Part shown: positions 15,609 through 24,788 of the stretch, in pieces
Numbering within the stretch: position 1 is the stretch's first letter
How the letters are laid out: every line of letters begins with the position of its first letter
NCBI RefSeq assembly: GCF_014199915.1
Contig: NZ_JACHOO010000001.1
Span: 62,001 to 126,000, forward strand
DNA: 64,000 nucleotides
Direction: 5' to 3'
DNA from: Prosthecomicrobium pneumaticum
GTDB lineage: Bacteria > Pseudomonadota > Alphaproteobacteria > Rhizobiales > Kaistiaceae
Notes under the pieces: generated by a model
The model's database searches: none
Told to the model about the DNA's origin: nothing
The model's input: the letters and a program-made list of their open reading frames with translations, nothing else
Position numbers and translations under genes: made by a program

Positions 15609-16493
15609 TCAGGCTGCCTGCTTGACGGCGCCGGCCGGCGGCACGTTCGAGATCGACTCCGCCTCGACCTCGTCGATCGTCGGCCGCTCCCCCGAGGAGA
15701 TGGTCTTGCGGCCGTGCTCGAGCGCGATCTGCGGCAGGGCGCCGTTCATGAAGGCGATCAGCGCCTGCTTCACGATGATGTAGGGCTGGCACTGCTTCTC
15801 GCGCGTCAGCTTGATCTTGTTGGCGAGCGGAGAAAGGATCGCATACGAGCCATAGATGCCGACGAGCGTGCCGATCAGCGCCGAGCCGATGTAATGGCCG
15901 AGGATCTCCGGCGACTGGTCGATGGCACCCATCGCCTTGACGATGCCGAGCACCGCGGCGCAGATGCCGATCGCCGGCATCGCCTCGGCCACCGTGCCGA
16001 TCGCGCTGGCGGGTTTGGTCTTGTGCTTCCGGATGGTCGAGATCTCCTGCTCCATCAGCGCCTCGATCTCGTGCGAGCGGGCATTGCCGATGACGATCAG
16101 GCGGGCATAGTCGCAGATATACTGCGTCAGTTCCTTGTCCTTCAGAATGCCGGGGAAGTGCTGGAAGATGCTCGAGTTCTGCGGATCGTCGATGTGCGCT
16201 TCGACCTCGTTGCGGGGTCGCGTCCGCAACTCACGCATCAGCGCGTAGAGCAGGCCGAGGAGCGCGAGGAAGTCTTTCCGTTTCGGGGCCTTCCCGGAAA
16301 TCGCCTGCATGATGCCGGCGCCGCTGTCCTTGATGGTCGACATCGGGTTGGCGATGATGAAGGTGCCGAGCGCGATGCCGCCGATGATGACGTATTCGAA
16401 GGGTTGCCAGATCACTTCGATATGGCCGCCCATGGCCATGAAGCCGCCGGCCAGCGACGCCATGCCCAGGATGATGCCGATCAGAACGCCCAA
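15609..16493 (-). CDS. motA: Flagellar stator protein MotA
   Basis: Proton-channel stator subunit with four membrane helices. The 294-residue protein aligns from its first residue with rhizobial MotA: a Gly-rich first helix, the motif MAMGGHIEVIWQPFEYVIIG, and the cytoplasmic loop with the conserved charged residues for FliG contact. The start is a TTG codon at 16493. No ATG or GTG lies in frame nearby, and GGAG is found about 10 bases upstream. It heads the leftward operon. Confidence 0.95.
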   Translation of the reverse strand: MGVLIGIILGMASLAGGFMAMGGHIEVIWQPFEYVIIGGIALGTFIIANPMSTIKDSGAGIMQAISGKAPKRKDFLALLGLLYALMRELRTRPRNEVEAHIDDPQNSSIFQHFPGILKDKELTQYICDYARLIVIGNARSHEIEALMEQEISTIRKHKTKPASAIGTVAEAMPAIGICAAVLGIVKAMGAIDQSPEILGHYIGSALIGTLVGIYGSYAILSPLANKIKLTREKQCQPYIIVKQALIAFMNGALPQIALEHGRKTISSGERPTIDEVEAESISNVPPAGAVKQAA

Positions 16494-16630
16494 GGTGATG
16501 CCACTCCGTTGTTGCGGAGCGGTCTAGGCCGACAAGGTTGCGCGAGGCTGGCCGCGATGAGCCGGCGGGGTGGAAAGCCCCGTGCAAGGTTGTCGGGGGA
16601 GGGTGCCGGACGAAGAAGGGCGGCCCGGCC
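16494..16630. promoter_or_regulatory. Divergent promoter region between motA and DUF1217 gene
   Basis: The 137 bases between the two large divergent flagellar operons must hold both promoters. CGACAAGGTTGC at 16530-16541 and GCAAGGTTGTCG at 16584-16595 form an imperfect inverted repeat (GCAA and TTGTCG mirrored, central GG unpaired). CTCCG and CGGAG flank TTGTTG near motA. Core promoter elements could not be assigned. Confidence 0.5.
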
Positions 16631-17401
16631 ATGGACACCACATTCTCCACCTATCGCCTGCTGACCCGCAACCTCGACCGCACGCTGAAGCTCAAGGCGG
16701 CCGAACCCCAGGTCGCGCTCGAGACGAAATACTATCTCGAAAACATCACGAAAGTGAAATCGGTCGACGATTTCCTCAAGAACACCCGGCTCTTCAACTA
16801 TGCGATGAACGCCTTCGGCCTCGGCGACATGGCCTATGCCAAGGCCTATATGCGCAAGGTGCTGAACGAGGGCATCACCGACACCAAGTCCTTCGCCAAC
16901 CGGCTGAACGACGAGCGCTTCGTCGCTTTCGCGAAGGCGTTCGACTTCGACAATTACGGCGCGCTCACGACCTCGCGCAGCCAGGCGCGGCAGGATGTTG
17001 CGGACAAATATGTCCGCCAGGCGCTCGAAGTCGACCAGGGAGTAGAGAACGAGGGCGTGCGCCTCGCCCTCTATTTCCAGCGCGAGGCGCCGAGCGTGAA
17101 GTCGGCCTATGGCCTGCTCGCCGATCCAGCGCTCTGGAAGGTGGTCAAGACCGTCTACGGCTTCCCCGATGCCATGGCGATGGCCGACATCGAGAAGCAG
17201 GCGAATGCCGTGACGAAGCGGCTCGACATCGCCGATCTGAAGGATGCAACGAAGCTCGACCGGCTGATCCGCCGCTTCACGGCACGCTGGGACGCCGATC
17301 AGGGCGTCGCGTCCTCCCCGGCGCTGAGCCTCATCGGCAGGTCTTACAGCACCAGCAGCAACGTCGCGCTGACGCTGCTGGGCTTCAAATACGGGGGCTG
17401 A
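16631..17401 (+). CDS. DUF1217 flagellar-locus protein
   Basis: A 256-residue protein of the DUF1217 family found in rhizobial flagellar clusters, function unknown. It begins MDTTFSTYRLLTRNLDRTL and continues with helical segments such as TKYYLENITKVKSVDDFLKN and ALGLGDMAYAKAYMRKVL-like repeats of the family (here FGLGDMAYAKAYMRKVLNEG). It ends with a serine-rich tail and LLGFKYGG. No signal peptide is present, so it may be exported by the flagellar system or act in the cytoplasm. It is first in the rightward operon and sits 2 bases before flgF. A start 31 codons upstream is rejected because that extension is unlike the family. Confidence 0.88.
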   Translation: MDTTFSTYRLLTRNLDRTLKLKAAEPQVALETKYYLENITKVKSVDDFLKNTRLFNYAMNAFGLGDMAYAKAYMRKVLNEGITDTKSFANRLNDERFVAFAKAFDFDNYGALTTSRSQARQDVADKYVRQALEVDQGVENEGVRLALYFQREAPSVKSAYGLLADPALWKVVKTVYGFPDAMAMADIEKQANAVTKRLDIADLKDATKLDRLIRRFTARWDADQGVASSPALSLIGRSYSTSSNVALTLLGFKYGG

Positions 17402-17403
17402 CC

Positions 17404-18120
17404 ATGACCAGTCTTTATGTCGCGCTCTCCGCCCAGATGGCGACGGAGCGGCGTATGGCGACGATCGCCAACAATGTCGCGAACATGAACACGCCCGGGT
17501 TCCGGGCGGAAGAGATCCGCTTCGAGGACGTGCTGTCGGGTGCCGGCGACGGCACGCGCTTCGTCTCCTCCGGGCAGACCTATACCTCGCTGCGCGCCGG
17601 TCCCGTCGTCCAGACCGGAAATGCCTTCGACGTCGCGCCGCAGGGCGACGCCTGGTTCGGCATCCAGACGCCGGCCGGTACCGCCTATACCCGCGATGGC
17701 CGCTTCCATCTTTCCGAGACCGGCCAGCTGCTGACGGTCGAGAACCATCCGGTGCTCGATGCGGGAGGGACCGAGCTGATGCTCGACCCGGGCGCCGGCG
17801 AGGTTCACATCGCGGCCGATGGCGCCATCAGCCAGGGCGGCAACCGACTCGGCTCGCTCGGCCTCTTCACGCTCGCAGCCGATGCCAAGCTCAGCCGTTA
17901 CGGCGGCGCGGTGATCCCGGACAAGCCGGCGGAGCCGGTGCAGGATTTCACCAGCCTCGGCGTCCGCCAAGGCTATATCGAGGGCTCGAACGTCGACCCG
18001 GTGACGGAGATGACGCGGCTGATCAACGTCCAGCGCGCCTTCGAGATGGCGAGCCAGGCGGTGCAGCAGGGCGAGGACTCGACCGCCGAGGCGATCCGCA
18101 CGCTCGCCCCCTCCTCCTGA
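17404..18120 (+). CDS. flgF: Flagellar proximal rod protein FlgF
   Basis: Rod subunit, 238 residues. The N-terminal motif ATERRMATIANNVANMNTPG and the C-terminal helix VDPVTEMTRLINVQRAFEMA are those of the FlgF/FlgG rod family. Gene position before fliI is as in Sinorhizobium. A much longer upstream frame is only a shadow of the DUF1217 gene. Confidence 0.94.
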   Translation: MTSLYVALSAQMATERRMATIANNVANMNTPGFRAEEIRFEDVLSGAGDGTRFVSSGQTYTSLRAGPVVQTGNAFDVAPQGDAWFGIQTPAGTAYTRDGRFHLSETGQLLTVENHPVLDAGGTELMLDPGAGEVHIAADGAISQGGNRLGSLGLFTLAADAKLSRYGGAVIPDKPAEPVQDFTSLGVRQGYIEGSNVDPVTEMTRLINVQRAFEMASQAVQQGEDSTAEAIRTLAPSS

Positions 18121-18135
18121 GCCTGAGCGCGCGCC

Positions 18136-19458
18136 ATGAACCGTCTCGCCCGGCTCGAAGCCGCCATCCAGTCCGGCCTCGACGAAGAGCCTTTCGTGCG
18201 CGTGCGCGGCGCGGTGCGCGAGGTGGCGCCCACCCACTTCGTGGTGAGCGGTCTTTCGAGCCATTTGCGGCTCGGCGATTCCGTGACGGTCGACGCGGGC
18301 GGGCGCGCGGTCGTCGGCGAGGTCGTTCGCCTCGACCATGCCGCGGCGATCATCAAGCCCTTCGACGAGCGCATCGCGATCGGCATCGGGGCGGCGGCGC
18401 ACAGGGCGGGGCCGCTCGCCTTTCGGCCGGCGGCCGACTGGAAGGGCAGGGTAATCAATGCGCTCGGCCGGCCGCTCGACGGATTGGGACCCCTGACGGT
18501 GGGGCCTCGCGCCATGCCGCTCGACGCCGATCCGCCCGAGGCGATGAGCCGGTCGCGGATTCACAAGCCGCTGCGCACCGGCGTGCGCGTCATCGATCTG
18601 TTCACGCCGCTCTGCGAGGGGCAGCGCATCGGCATCTTCGCCGGCTCGGGAGTCGGCAAGTCGACGCTCCTCTCGATGCTCGCCCGCTGCCAGGGTTTCG
18701 ACACCGTGGTCGTCGCGCTGGTCGGCGAGCGCGGCCGCGAGGTGCGCGAGTTCCTCGAGGGTCCGCTCGCCTCGAACCGTCATCGCGCTGTGGTGGTCGT
18801 CGCGACGAGCGACGAGAGCGCGATGATGCGGCGGCTGGCGCCCCGCGCCGGCTTCGCCGTCGCCGAGTATTTCCGCGATCTCGGCGAATCGGTGCTGCTG
18901 ATCGTCGACAGCGTGACGCGCTATGCCCATGCCGCCCGCGACGTCGCGCTCGCCGCGGGCGAGCCGGCGGTGACGCGCGGCTATGCGCCGAGCGTCTTCT
19001 CGACGCTGCCGCGCCTGCTCGAGCGGGCGGGACCCGGCGCCGAGGGCAGCGGCTCGATCTCCGCCGTTTTCTCGGTCCTCGTCGACGGCGACGACCACAA
19101 CGATCCGGTCGCCGACGCCATCCGCGGCACGCTCGACGGCCATATCGTTCTCGACCGGGCGATCGCCGATCAGGGCCGATTCCCGGCGGTCAACGTGCTC
19201 GGTTCCGTGTCGCGGCTCGCCGATCTCGTCTGGACGCCCGAGGAGCGCACCCTGATCCGCCGATTGCGCGGTCTCGTCGCCCGCTACGAGGATACGCGCG
19301 ACCTTCGCCTGATGGGCGGCTACCAGGCGGGTTCGGATGCCGAACTCGATCAGGCCGTCGGCGTCGTGCCGCGCATCTACGACGCGCTCCGCCAGTTCGC
19401 CGACGCGCCGCCGAGCCGCGATCCCTTCGGCGAACTCGCCCAGGCGATCCGGGGCTGA
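18136..19458 (+). CDS. fliI: Flagellum-specific export ATPase FliI
   Basis: Hexameric ATPase of the export apparatus, homologous to F1 beta. The 440-residue protein has Walker A AGSGVGKST at residues 169-177, Walker B VLLIVDS with D258, and the arm ALVGERGREVREF. The N-terminal beta barrel is short, as usual. It is oriented away from the fliH-like gene near 1 kb, and the fliJ-like gene lies 8 kb downstream in the same direction. Confidence 0.97.
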   Translation: MNRLARLEAAIQSGLDEEPFVRVRGAVREVAPTHFVVSGLSSHLRLGDSVTVDAGGRAVVGEVVRLDHAAAIIKPFDERIAIGIGAAAHRAGPLAFRPAADWKGRVINALGRPLDGLGPLTVGPRAMPLDADPPEAMSRSRIHKPLRTGVRVIDLFTPLCEGQRIGIFAGSGVGKSTLLSMLARCQGFDTVVVALVGERGREVREFLEGPLASNRHRAVVVVATSDESAMMRRLAPRAGFAVAEYFRDLGESVLLIVDSVTRYAHAARDVALAAGEPAVTRGYAPSVFSTLPRLLERAGPGAEGSGSISAVFSVLVDGDDHNDPVADAIRGTLDGHIVLDRAIADQGRFPAVNVLGSVSRLADLVWTPEERTLIRRLRGLVARYEDTRDLRLMGGYQAGSDAELDQAVGVVPRIYDALRQFADAPPSRDPFGELAQAIRG

Positions 19459-19536
19459 CCGCTCCGGGCGGGGCGCCAGTCTCGCGCAAGCATCGCGCTG
19501 TTCTCTAGCGGCGGCAGGCCAGTCAGGAGTGATGAG

Positions 19537-20793
19537 ATGAGCCTTTACGGCATGATGCGCACCGGCGTGACCGGTATGGCGGTGCAGTCGAACAAGCTCG
19601 GGGCGATCTCCGACAACATCGCCAATTCCGGCACCGCCGGCTACAAGCGCGCCTCGACGGAGTTCTCGACCCTGCTGCTGCAGAGCGGCCCCGGCGAGTA
19701 TAATTCCGGCGCGGTCAATTCGAGCACGCGCTACGCGATCAGCCAGCAGGGCGCGCTCAACTACACCACTTCGGCGACCGATCTCGCGGTCCAGGGCAGC
19801 GGCTTCTTTCTCGTCTCGGGCACCGATGGCCTGCCCTATCTGACCCGTGCCGGCTCCTTCGCGGTCGATGCCTCGACCGGATACCTGACCAACACCGCCG
19901 GCTTCCGCCTGATGGGCTACGACATCTCGGGCGGCGATCCGAACATCGTGCTGAATGGCGCGGGCGGCCTGCAGCCGCTGCGGATCGCCGATGTGCGGCT
20001 CGCCGCGATCCCGACCCGCACCGGCGCATTCGCCGCCAACCTCCCGGCCAATGATGCGGTGGTGACGGGATCGACCCCGGCCGACAACATCGCCGGAGCG
20101 AAGTTCTCTCAGAAGTCCTCCCTCGTCACCTTCGACAATCTCGGCAAGGAGGTCACGCTCGACATCTATCTGACCAAGACCTCGGACTCGCCGATCGCCT
20201 GGGAAATGACCGCCTTCAACCGCGCCGATGCGGGCCTCGGCGGCGGCTTCCCCTATGCGACCGCGCCCCTCGCGAGCCAGAGCCTGACCTTCGACGCGCT
20301 CGGCAATCTCTCCTCGACGCCGTCGATGATGCTGACGGTGCCGAACGGTCAGGATCTGACGCTCGACCTGACCGGCATGACCCAGCTCGCCGACGACTAC
20401 ACGCCGCTCAAGGCGACCGTCGACGGCAATGCGCCGAGCTCGGTGTCGGGCGTCATCATCGGACCGGACGGCATCGTCTCGGCGCTCGACAGCAGTGGCC
20501 GCAAATCGCCGATGTACCGGATTCCGCTCGCCACCGTGACGAGCCCGGACAATCTCAATCCGAAGCCCGGCAATGTCTACGAGACGACGCGCGAATCCGG
20601 CGCCCTGCAGATCGGCTTCCCGACCGAGAACGCGCTCGGCACCATGGTGTCGGGTGCGACCGAGCGCTCGAACGTCGACATGGCGTCCGAGCTCACCGAG
20701 ATGATCAGCGCGCAGCGCGATTACACGGCCAATTCGAAGGTCTTCCAGACCGGGTCGGAACTGCTCGACGTCCTCATGAACCTGAAGCGGTGA
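19537..20793 (+). CDS. flgE: Flagellar hook protein FlgE
   Basis: Hook subunit, 418 residues. The rod-hook N-terminal motif is SNKLGAISDNIANSGTAGYK, the central hook domains include FDNLGKEVTLDIYLTKT, and the C-terminal helix has VDMASELTEMISAQRDYTAN. The gene follows fliI after a 78-base gap in which an extra promoter is possible but not identified. Confidence 0.97.
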   Translation: MSLYGMMRTGVTGMAVQSNKLGAISDNIANSGTAGYKRASTEFSTLLLQSGPGEYNSGAVNSSTRYAISQQGALNYTTSATDLAVQGSGFFLVSGTDGLPYLTRAGSFAVDASTGYLTNTAGFRLMGYDISGGDPNIVLNGAGGLQPLRIADVRLAAIPTRTGAFAANLPANDAVVTGSTPADNIAGAKFSQKSSLVTFDNLGKEVTLDIYLTKTSDSPIAWEMTAFNRADAGLGGGFPYATAPLASQSLTFDALGNLSSTPSMMLTVPNGQDLTLDLTGMTQLADDYTPLKATVDGNAPSSVSGVIIGPDGIVSALDSSGRKSPMYRIPLATVTSPDNLNPKPGNVYETTRESGALQIGFPTENALGTMVSGATERSNVDMASELTEMISAQRDYTANSKVFQTGSELLDVLMNLKR

Positions 20794-20800
20794 GGCCGCG

Positions 20801-22252
20801 ATGAGCCTCTCGCTCGCCCTCAACACGGCGCGCTCCTCACTCTTCGCGACGGCGAGCCAGATCGAGACGACGGCGCGCAACATCGCCAATGCGGGGCAGG
20901 CCGGCACGTCGCGCAAGATCGCGGTCACGGCGACCGCGCCGGGCGGCGGGGCCTATGTCGTCACCGTGTCGCGGGCGGCGGACAGCGCGCTCTATACGCG
21001 CATGCTCGCGGCGACCTCTTCCTCGGCCGCCGGTGCCGCGCGGCTCGAGGGGCTCGACCGGATGCAGGCGACGATCGGCGATCCGGAAAGCGACGCCTCG
21101 CCTGCCGCCAAGCTCGGGGCTCTGGGCGATGCCCTCGCGCAATATGCCAATGCGCCCGACGAGCCCTCGCTCGGCGCGGCCGTGGTAACCTCGGCAAAGG
21201 ATCTCGCCCGCACGCTCAACGCCGCCGCCGCCGCCGTCCAGAGCGTCCGCGAGGACGCCGATGCGGGCATGGTGCGCTCGGTCGCCCGGGTCAACGATCT
21301 GCTGCGCCAGTTCGCCGTCGAGAACGCGACGGTGATCAAGGGCTCGGCCGCGGGCACCGATGTGAGCGACGCGATGGACCGTCGCGACACGCTCCTCGCC
21401 AGCCTCTCCGAGGAGATGGGCGTTACCGCCATCACGCGGTCGAACAACGACATGCTGATCTACACCGATGGCGGCGCGACGCTCTTCGAGAGTTCGCCCC
21501 GGACCGTCGCGCTCGCCGCGACGCCGGTGCTGGCGGCGGGCCAGTCCGGCGCGGCGGTGACGGTGGACGGCGTTGGCGTCACCGGTGCCGATGCCGCCAT
21601 GCCGCTGCGCTCCGGGCGGATCGCCGGCCTCGCGGCGCTGCGCGACAGCCTCGCCCCGACCATGGAGAAACAGCTCGATTCGGTGGCGCACGGTCTGATC
21701 GCCGTCTTCGCCGAGACCGACCGGACCGGCGGCGGCGCACCGGCGCCCGGCCTGTTCACCGCGGGCGGGACCACCGTTCCGGCCGATCCGACCGGACTCG
21801 CGCGCCGCATCGGCGTCGTCGCGGCCGTCGACACGGATCGCGGCGGTTCGCCGGCGCTGCTGCGCGACGGCGGCATCAATGGCCCGTCCTACCGGGCCGG
21901 CACCACCGGCTATGCCGGTTTCGCCGACAATCTGCGGGCGATGGGCGACCGCCTCGATGCCGTGCGCGGCTTCGACAGCGCGGCCGCCCTCGATCCGCAG
22001 GCGAGCCTCGGCGATTTCGCGAGCGCCTCGGTCGGCTGGCTGGCGCGGCAGCGACAGAACACGGCGGTGACCGCCGACAGCGAGAAGGCCCTGCTCGCGC
22101 ATGCTTCCGGTGCGCTCTCCAATGCGACGGGGATCAACATGGACGACGAATACGCCCGCCAGCTCGAACTCGAGCGCAGCTATCAGGCCTCCTCAAAGCT
22201 GATCGCGGTGATCAGCGGCCTGTTCGACGTGCTGCTCCAGGCGACGCGGTGA
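20801..22252 (+). CDS. flgK: Hook-filament junction protein FlgK
   Basis: First hook-associated protein, 483 residues. It begins LALNTARSSLFATASQIETT with NIANAGQAGTSRK, has the long coiled region DDTLLASLSEEMGVTAI-like of the family (here DRRDTLLASLSEEMGVTAIT), and ends with the diagnostic GINMDDEYARQLELERSYQA. It lies 7 bases after flgE. Confidence 0.95.
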   Translation: MSLSLALNTARSSLFATASQIETTARNIANAGQAGTSRKIAVTATAPGGGAYVVTVSRAADSALYTRMLAATSSSAAGAARLEGLDRMQATIGDPESDASPAAKLGALGDALAQYANAPDEPSLGAAVVTSAKDLARTLNAAAAAVQSVREDADAGMVRSVARVNDLLRQFAVENATVIKGSAAGTDVSDAMDRRDTLLASLSEEMGVTAITRSNNDMLIYTDGGATLFESSPRTVALAATPVLAAGQSGAAVTVDGVGVTGADAAMPLRSGRIAGLAALRDSLAPTMEKQLDSVAHGLIAVFAETDRTGGGAPAPGLFTAGGTTVPADPTGLARRIGVVAAVDTDRGGSPALLRDGGINGPSYRAGTTGYAGFADNLRAMGDRLDAVRGFDSAAALDPQASLGDFASASVGWLARQRQNTAVTADSEKALLAHASGALSNATGINMDDEYARQLELERSYQASSKLIAVISGLFDVLLQATR

Positions 22253-22256
22253 TCCG

Positions 22257-23306
22257 ATGCGCACGAGCTTCATCTCGACTCTCAGCCTGACCGGGGCGCC
22301 GCGCAGTGCGCTCTTCAAGCTGCAGACCGACCTCGCCAATGCGAGCAAGGAGCTGACCACCGGACGGCGCGCCGATCTCGGTCTCGCGCTGGGTGTCAGG
22401 CTCGGCGAGAGCGTCGGCTTGCGGCGGGAACACGCCGCCTTGCAGAGCTATATGGACGGCAATGCCGCGGCCCGCTCCAACATCGAGCGCACACAGACCG
22501 CGCTCGACGACATCCGTGGCGGCGCCGACCGTTTCCTGCAGATGACGGTCACGGCGCTGCAGGCGGACGCCGCGTCGCCGTCCTTCGCCCAGCAGGCGCG
22601 CGGCGCGCTCGACGCGCTCACCTCGACCCTCAACGTCACGGACGGCCGGCGCTATCTTTTCGGCGGCGTCAACAGCGGCGAGAAACCGGTCGCGGGATTC
22701 GAAGAGGGACCCGAGGCGGCCATCCGCGCGGCCTTCGCGGCGCGCTTCGGCCTCGACCCCACCGATCCGCAGCGCGACCCCGCCATTGCCGGCATCCCGG
22801 CGGCCGATCTCGCCGATTTCATCGATACGCAACTCGCCGGCTTCTTCGATGAGACCGGGTGGAGCGCCACCTGGTCGAAAGCCTCCTCGCAGAACCGCGA
22901 GAGCACGATTTCCGCGACCGAGCGGATCGGGACCGGGGCGAGCGCCAACGAGCCAGCCATGCGCAAGCTCGCCATGGCATACACGATCGTGGGTGCACTG
23001 GGTGGCGCCGCGCTGAAGGGCGATGCCTCGCGACTCATCTTCGACAAGGCGCGCGATCTCGCCGGTGCGGCGATCGGCGAGCTCACCACGATCGGAACGC
23101 GCCTCGGCGCGGCGCAGAACCGCATCGACGCCGCCGACGAGATGATGCGGCGCGCGCTCGACGTGACCGACCGGCGTGTTTCCGTACTGGAAGCCGTCGA
23201 TCCCGCCGAGGCGAAGACGCGGCTCGACATGCTGTCGACGCAGATCGAGATGTCGTTTTCGCTGACGTCTCGAATACTGAAGATGTCCATATTGGACTAC
23301 GTCTAG
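22257..23306 (+). CDS. flgL: Hook-filament junction protein FlgL
   Basis: Second junction protein between hook and filament, 349 residues, flagellin-like at both ends. The N-terminus includes LFKLQTDLANASKELTTGRR, and the C-terminus SVLEAVDPAEAKTRLDMLST with MSFSLTSRILKMSILDYV. It lies 4 bases after flgK. Confidence 0.94.
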   Translation: MRTSFISTLSLTGAPRSALFKLQTDLANASKELTTGRRADLGLALGVRLGESVGLRREHAALQSYMDGNAAARSNIERTQTALDDIRGGADRFLQMTVTALQADAASPSFAQQARGALDALTSTLNVTDGRRYLFGGVNSGEKPVAGFEEGPEAAIRAAFAARFGLDPTDPQRDPAIAGIPAADLADFIDTQLAGFFDETGWSATWSKASSQNRESTISATERIGTGASANEPAMRKLAMAYTIVGALGGAALKGDASRLIFDKARDLAGAAIGELTTIGTRLGAAQNRIDAADEMMRRALDVTDRRVSVLEAVDPAEAKTRLDMLSTQIEMSFSLTSRILKMSILDYV

Positions 23307-23322
23307 ACGGAAGGAGTCTAAG

Positions 23323-23670
23323 ATGTATTGCTTCTCTTATGCGGAAATCCTGGGCGATTCCGGCGCCGAGGGGCGGCAGGAAGAGCGTCTGGCGCTCGAT
23401 CACGCGCTCGAACTCCTTTCGACCGCGCGCGAAAAGGGGCCGACCTCGCCCGAGGCCGCCCAGGCCGTGCTCTACCTTCAGAAGCTCTGGGGCTTCCTGA
23501 TCCGCGATCTGTCGGACCCCAACAACGAGCTCGCCGATGCCCTGCGCGCCAATCTGATCTCGATCGGTCTTTGGGTGATCAAGGAGGCCGACGAGATCGT
23601 GCAGGCCCGCTCGACGAATTTCGCCGGTCTCATCGACGTCAACAAGACCATCCGTGACGGCTTGGCGTAA
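23323..23670 (+). CDS. flaF: Flagellar biosynthesis regulator FlaF
   Basis: Alphaproteobacterial regulator needed for flagellin synthesis or secretion, known from Caulobacter, where it acts with FlbT. The 115-residue protein matches the family in LYLQKLWGFLIRDLSDPNNE and SIGLWVIKEADEIVQ. It is cytoplasmic, and flbT follows 12 bases later. Confidence 0.94.
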   Translation: MYCFSYAEILGDSGAEGRQEERLALDHALELLSTAREKGPTSPEAAQAVLYLQKLWGFLIRDLSDPNNELADALRANLISIGLWVIKEADEIVQARSTNFAGLIDVNKTIRDGLA

Positions 23671-23682
23671 GGCGTTCCCGAC

Positions 23683-24078
23683 ATGCTGATTTCGCTGAAG
23701 CCCGGCGAGCGGATCTTCCTCAACGGCGCGGTCATCCGGGTCGACAGGAAGGTCACCATCGAGCTCCTCAACGACGTCTCCTTCCTGCTCGAGAGCCATG
23801 TGCTGCAGATCGAGGATACGACGACGCCGCTGCGGCAGCTCTACTTCGTCGTCCAGACCATGCTGATCGAGCCGACGAAGGCAATGCAGGCGCGGCGCGT
23901 GTTCCGCGACCAACTCGCCGGGCTGATGGTGACGTTCAGCGACGAATCGATGGTCGCGGCGCTCGCCCAGATCGGCAGCCTCGTCGATGCCGAGCGGCTG
24001 TTCGAGGCGCTCAGAGTGATCCGCAGGCTGTTCCTGGTCGAGACGACCATCCTCGGCGGCACGCCGAAAGCGGCATAG
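23683..24078 (+). CDS. flbT: Flagellin post-transcriptional regulator FlbT
   Basis: In Caulobacter FlbT binds the flagellin mRNA leader and limits its translation and stability until the hook is complete. The 131-residue protein shows the family start SLKPGERIFLNGAVIRVDRK and the segment VVQTMLIEPTKAMQARRVF. Its likely target in this window is the flagellin mRNA at 3.6-4.9 kb, which has a stem over its ribosome site. Confidence 0.95.
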   Translation: MLISLKPGERIFLNGAVIRVDRKVTIELLNDVSFLLESHVLQIEDTTTPLRQLYFVVQTMLIEPTKAMQARRVFRDQLAGLMVTFSDESMVAALAQIGSLVDAERLFEALRVIRRLFLVETTILGGTPKAA

Positions 24079-24513
24079 ATGCCCATGATGACCGACATCT
24101 CCGCGCTCTCGGGCGCCAAGGCCGGTACGGCGGCCGGCGCCGCGCCGGCCTCCTCGACTTCCCGTAGCACCAGCGGCACGGGGACGCTCGATTACTCGGC
24201 CTTCCTGAAACTGCTCATCGCTCAGATGAAGAACCAGGATCCGACCGAGCCGATGGATACGGCGCAGTACATGGGCCAGCTCGCCTCCTTCTCGCAGGTG
24301 GAACAGAGCGTTTCGACCAATGCGAAGCTCGATTCGCTGCTCACCGCCTCGTCGCTGCAGGTTGCCGACGCCGCGATCGGCCGCACGCTGACGAGCGCCG
24401 ACGGTACCGTGTCGGGGCGGGTCGCCTCCGTGCGGATCAATGCGGACGGCGTCGTCGCGACGCTCGCCGACGGTCGTGAGGTCGCGCTCGGCGCCGGCGT
24501 CCGGATCGCCTGA
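24079..24513 (+). CDS. flgD: Hook cap scaffold protein FlgD
   Basis: Caps the growing hook. This 144-residue form is short: it has the conserved N-terminal domain (FLKLLIAQMKNQDPTEPMDT with QYMGQLASFSQVEQS) and a C-terminal beta segment (ASVRINADGVVATLADGREV), but lacks the larger FlgD tudor and fn3 domains. The short type is common in rhizobia. It begins immediately after flbT. Confidence 0.93.
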   Translation: MPMMTDISALSGAKAGTAAGAAPASSTSRSTSGTGTLDYSAFLKLLIAQMKNQDPTEPMDTAQYMGQLASFSQVEQSVSTNAKLDSLLTASSLQVADAAIGRTLTSADGTVSGRVASVRINADGVVATLADGREVALGAGVRIA

Positions 24514-24515
24514 GC

Positions 24516-24782
24516 ATGAACGAGGTCGACGCCCTCGACATCGTCCAGTCGGCGATCTGGACCGTCATCGTCGCGGCCGGACCGGCCGTGGTGGCGGCGA
24601 TGCTCGTGGGCATCCTGATCGCCCTCCTGCAGGCGCTGACGCAGATCCAGGAGGTGACCCTGACCTTCATCCCCAAGATCATCGCCGTGCTCGTCGTCAC
24701 CGCCTTGAGTGCCACCTTCGTCGGCCAGCAGGTCCTCGCTTTCACGCAGGAAATCTACGGCCGCATCGCGACCGGGTTCTGA
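24516..24782 (+). CDS. fliQ: Flagellar export gate protein FliQ
   Basis: Small export-gate subunit of 88 residues with two membrane helices (about residues 13-38 and 50-75). It shows the family motif LIALLQALTQIQEVTLTFIP with KIIAVLVV. It lies 2 bases after flgD and 6 before flhA. Confidence 0.96.
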   Translation: MNEVDALDIVQSAIWTVIVAAGPAVVAAMLVGILIALLQALTQIQEVTLTFIPKIIAVLVVTALSATFVGQQVLAFTQEIYGRIATGF

Positions 24783-24788
24783 TCGATC

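Noticed and set aside
17344-20928. Minus-strand frame of 1194 codons
   Set aside because: Fully antisense to flgF, fliI and flgE, which are certain; no recognisable domain.
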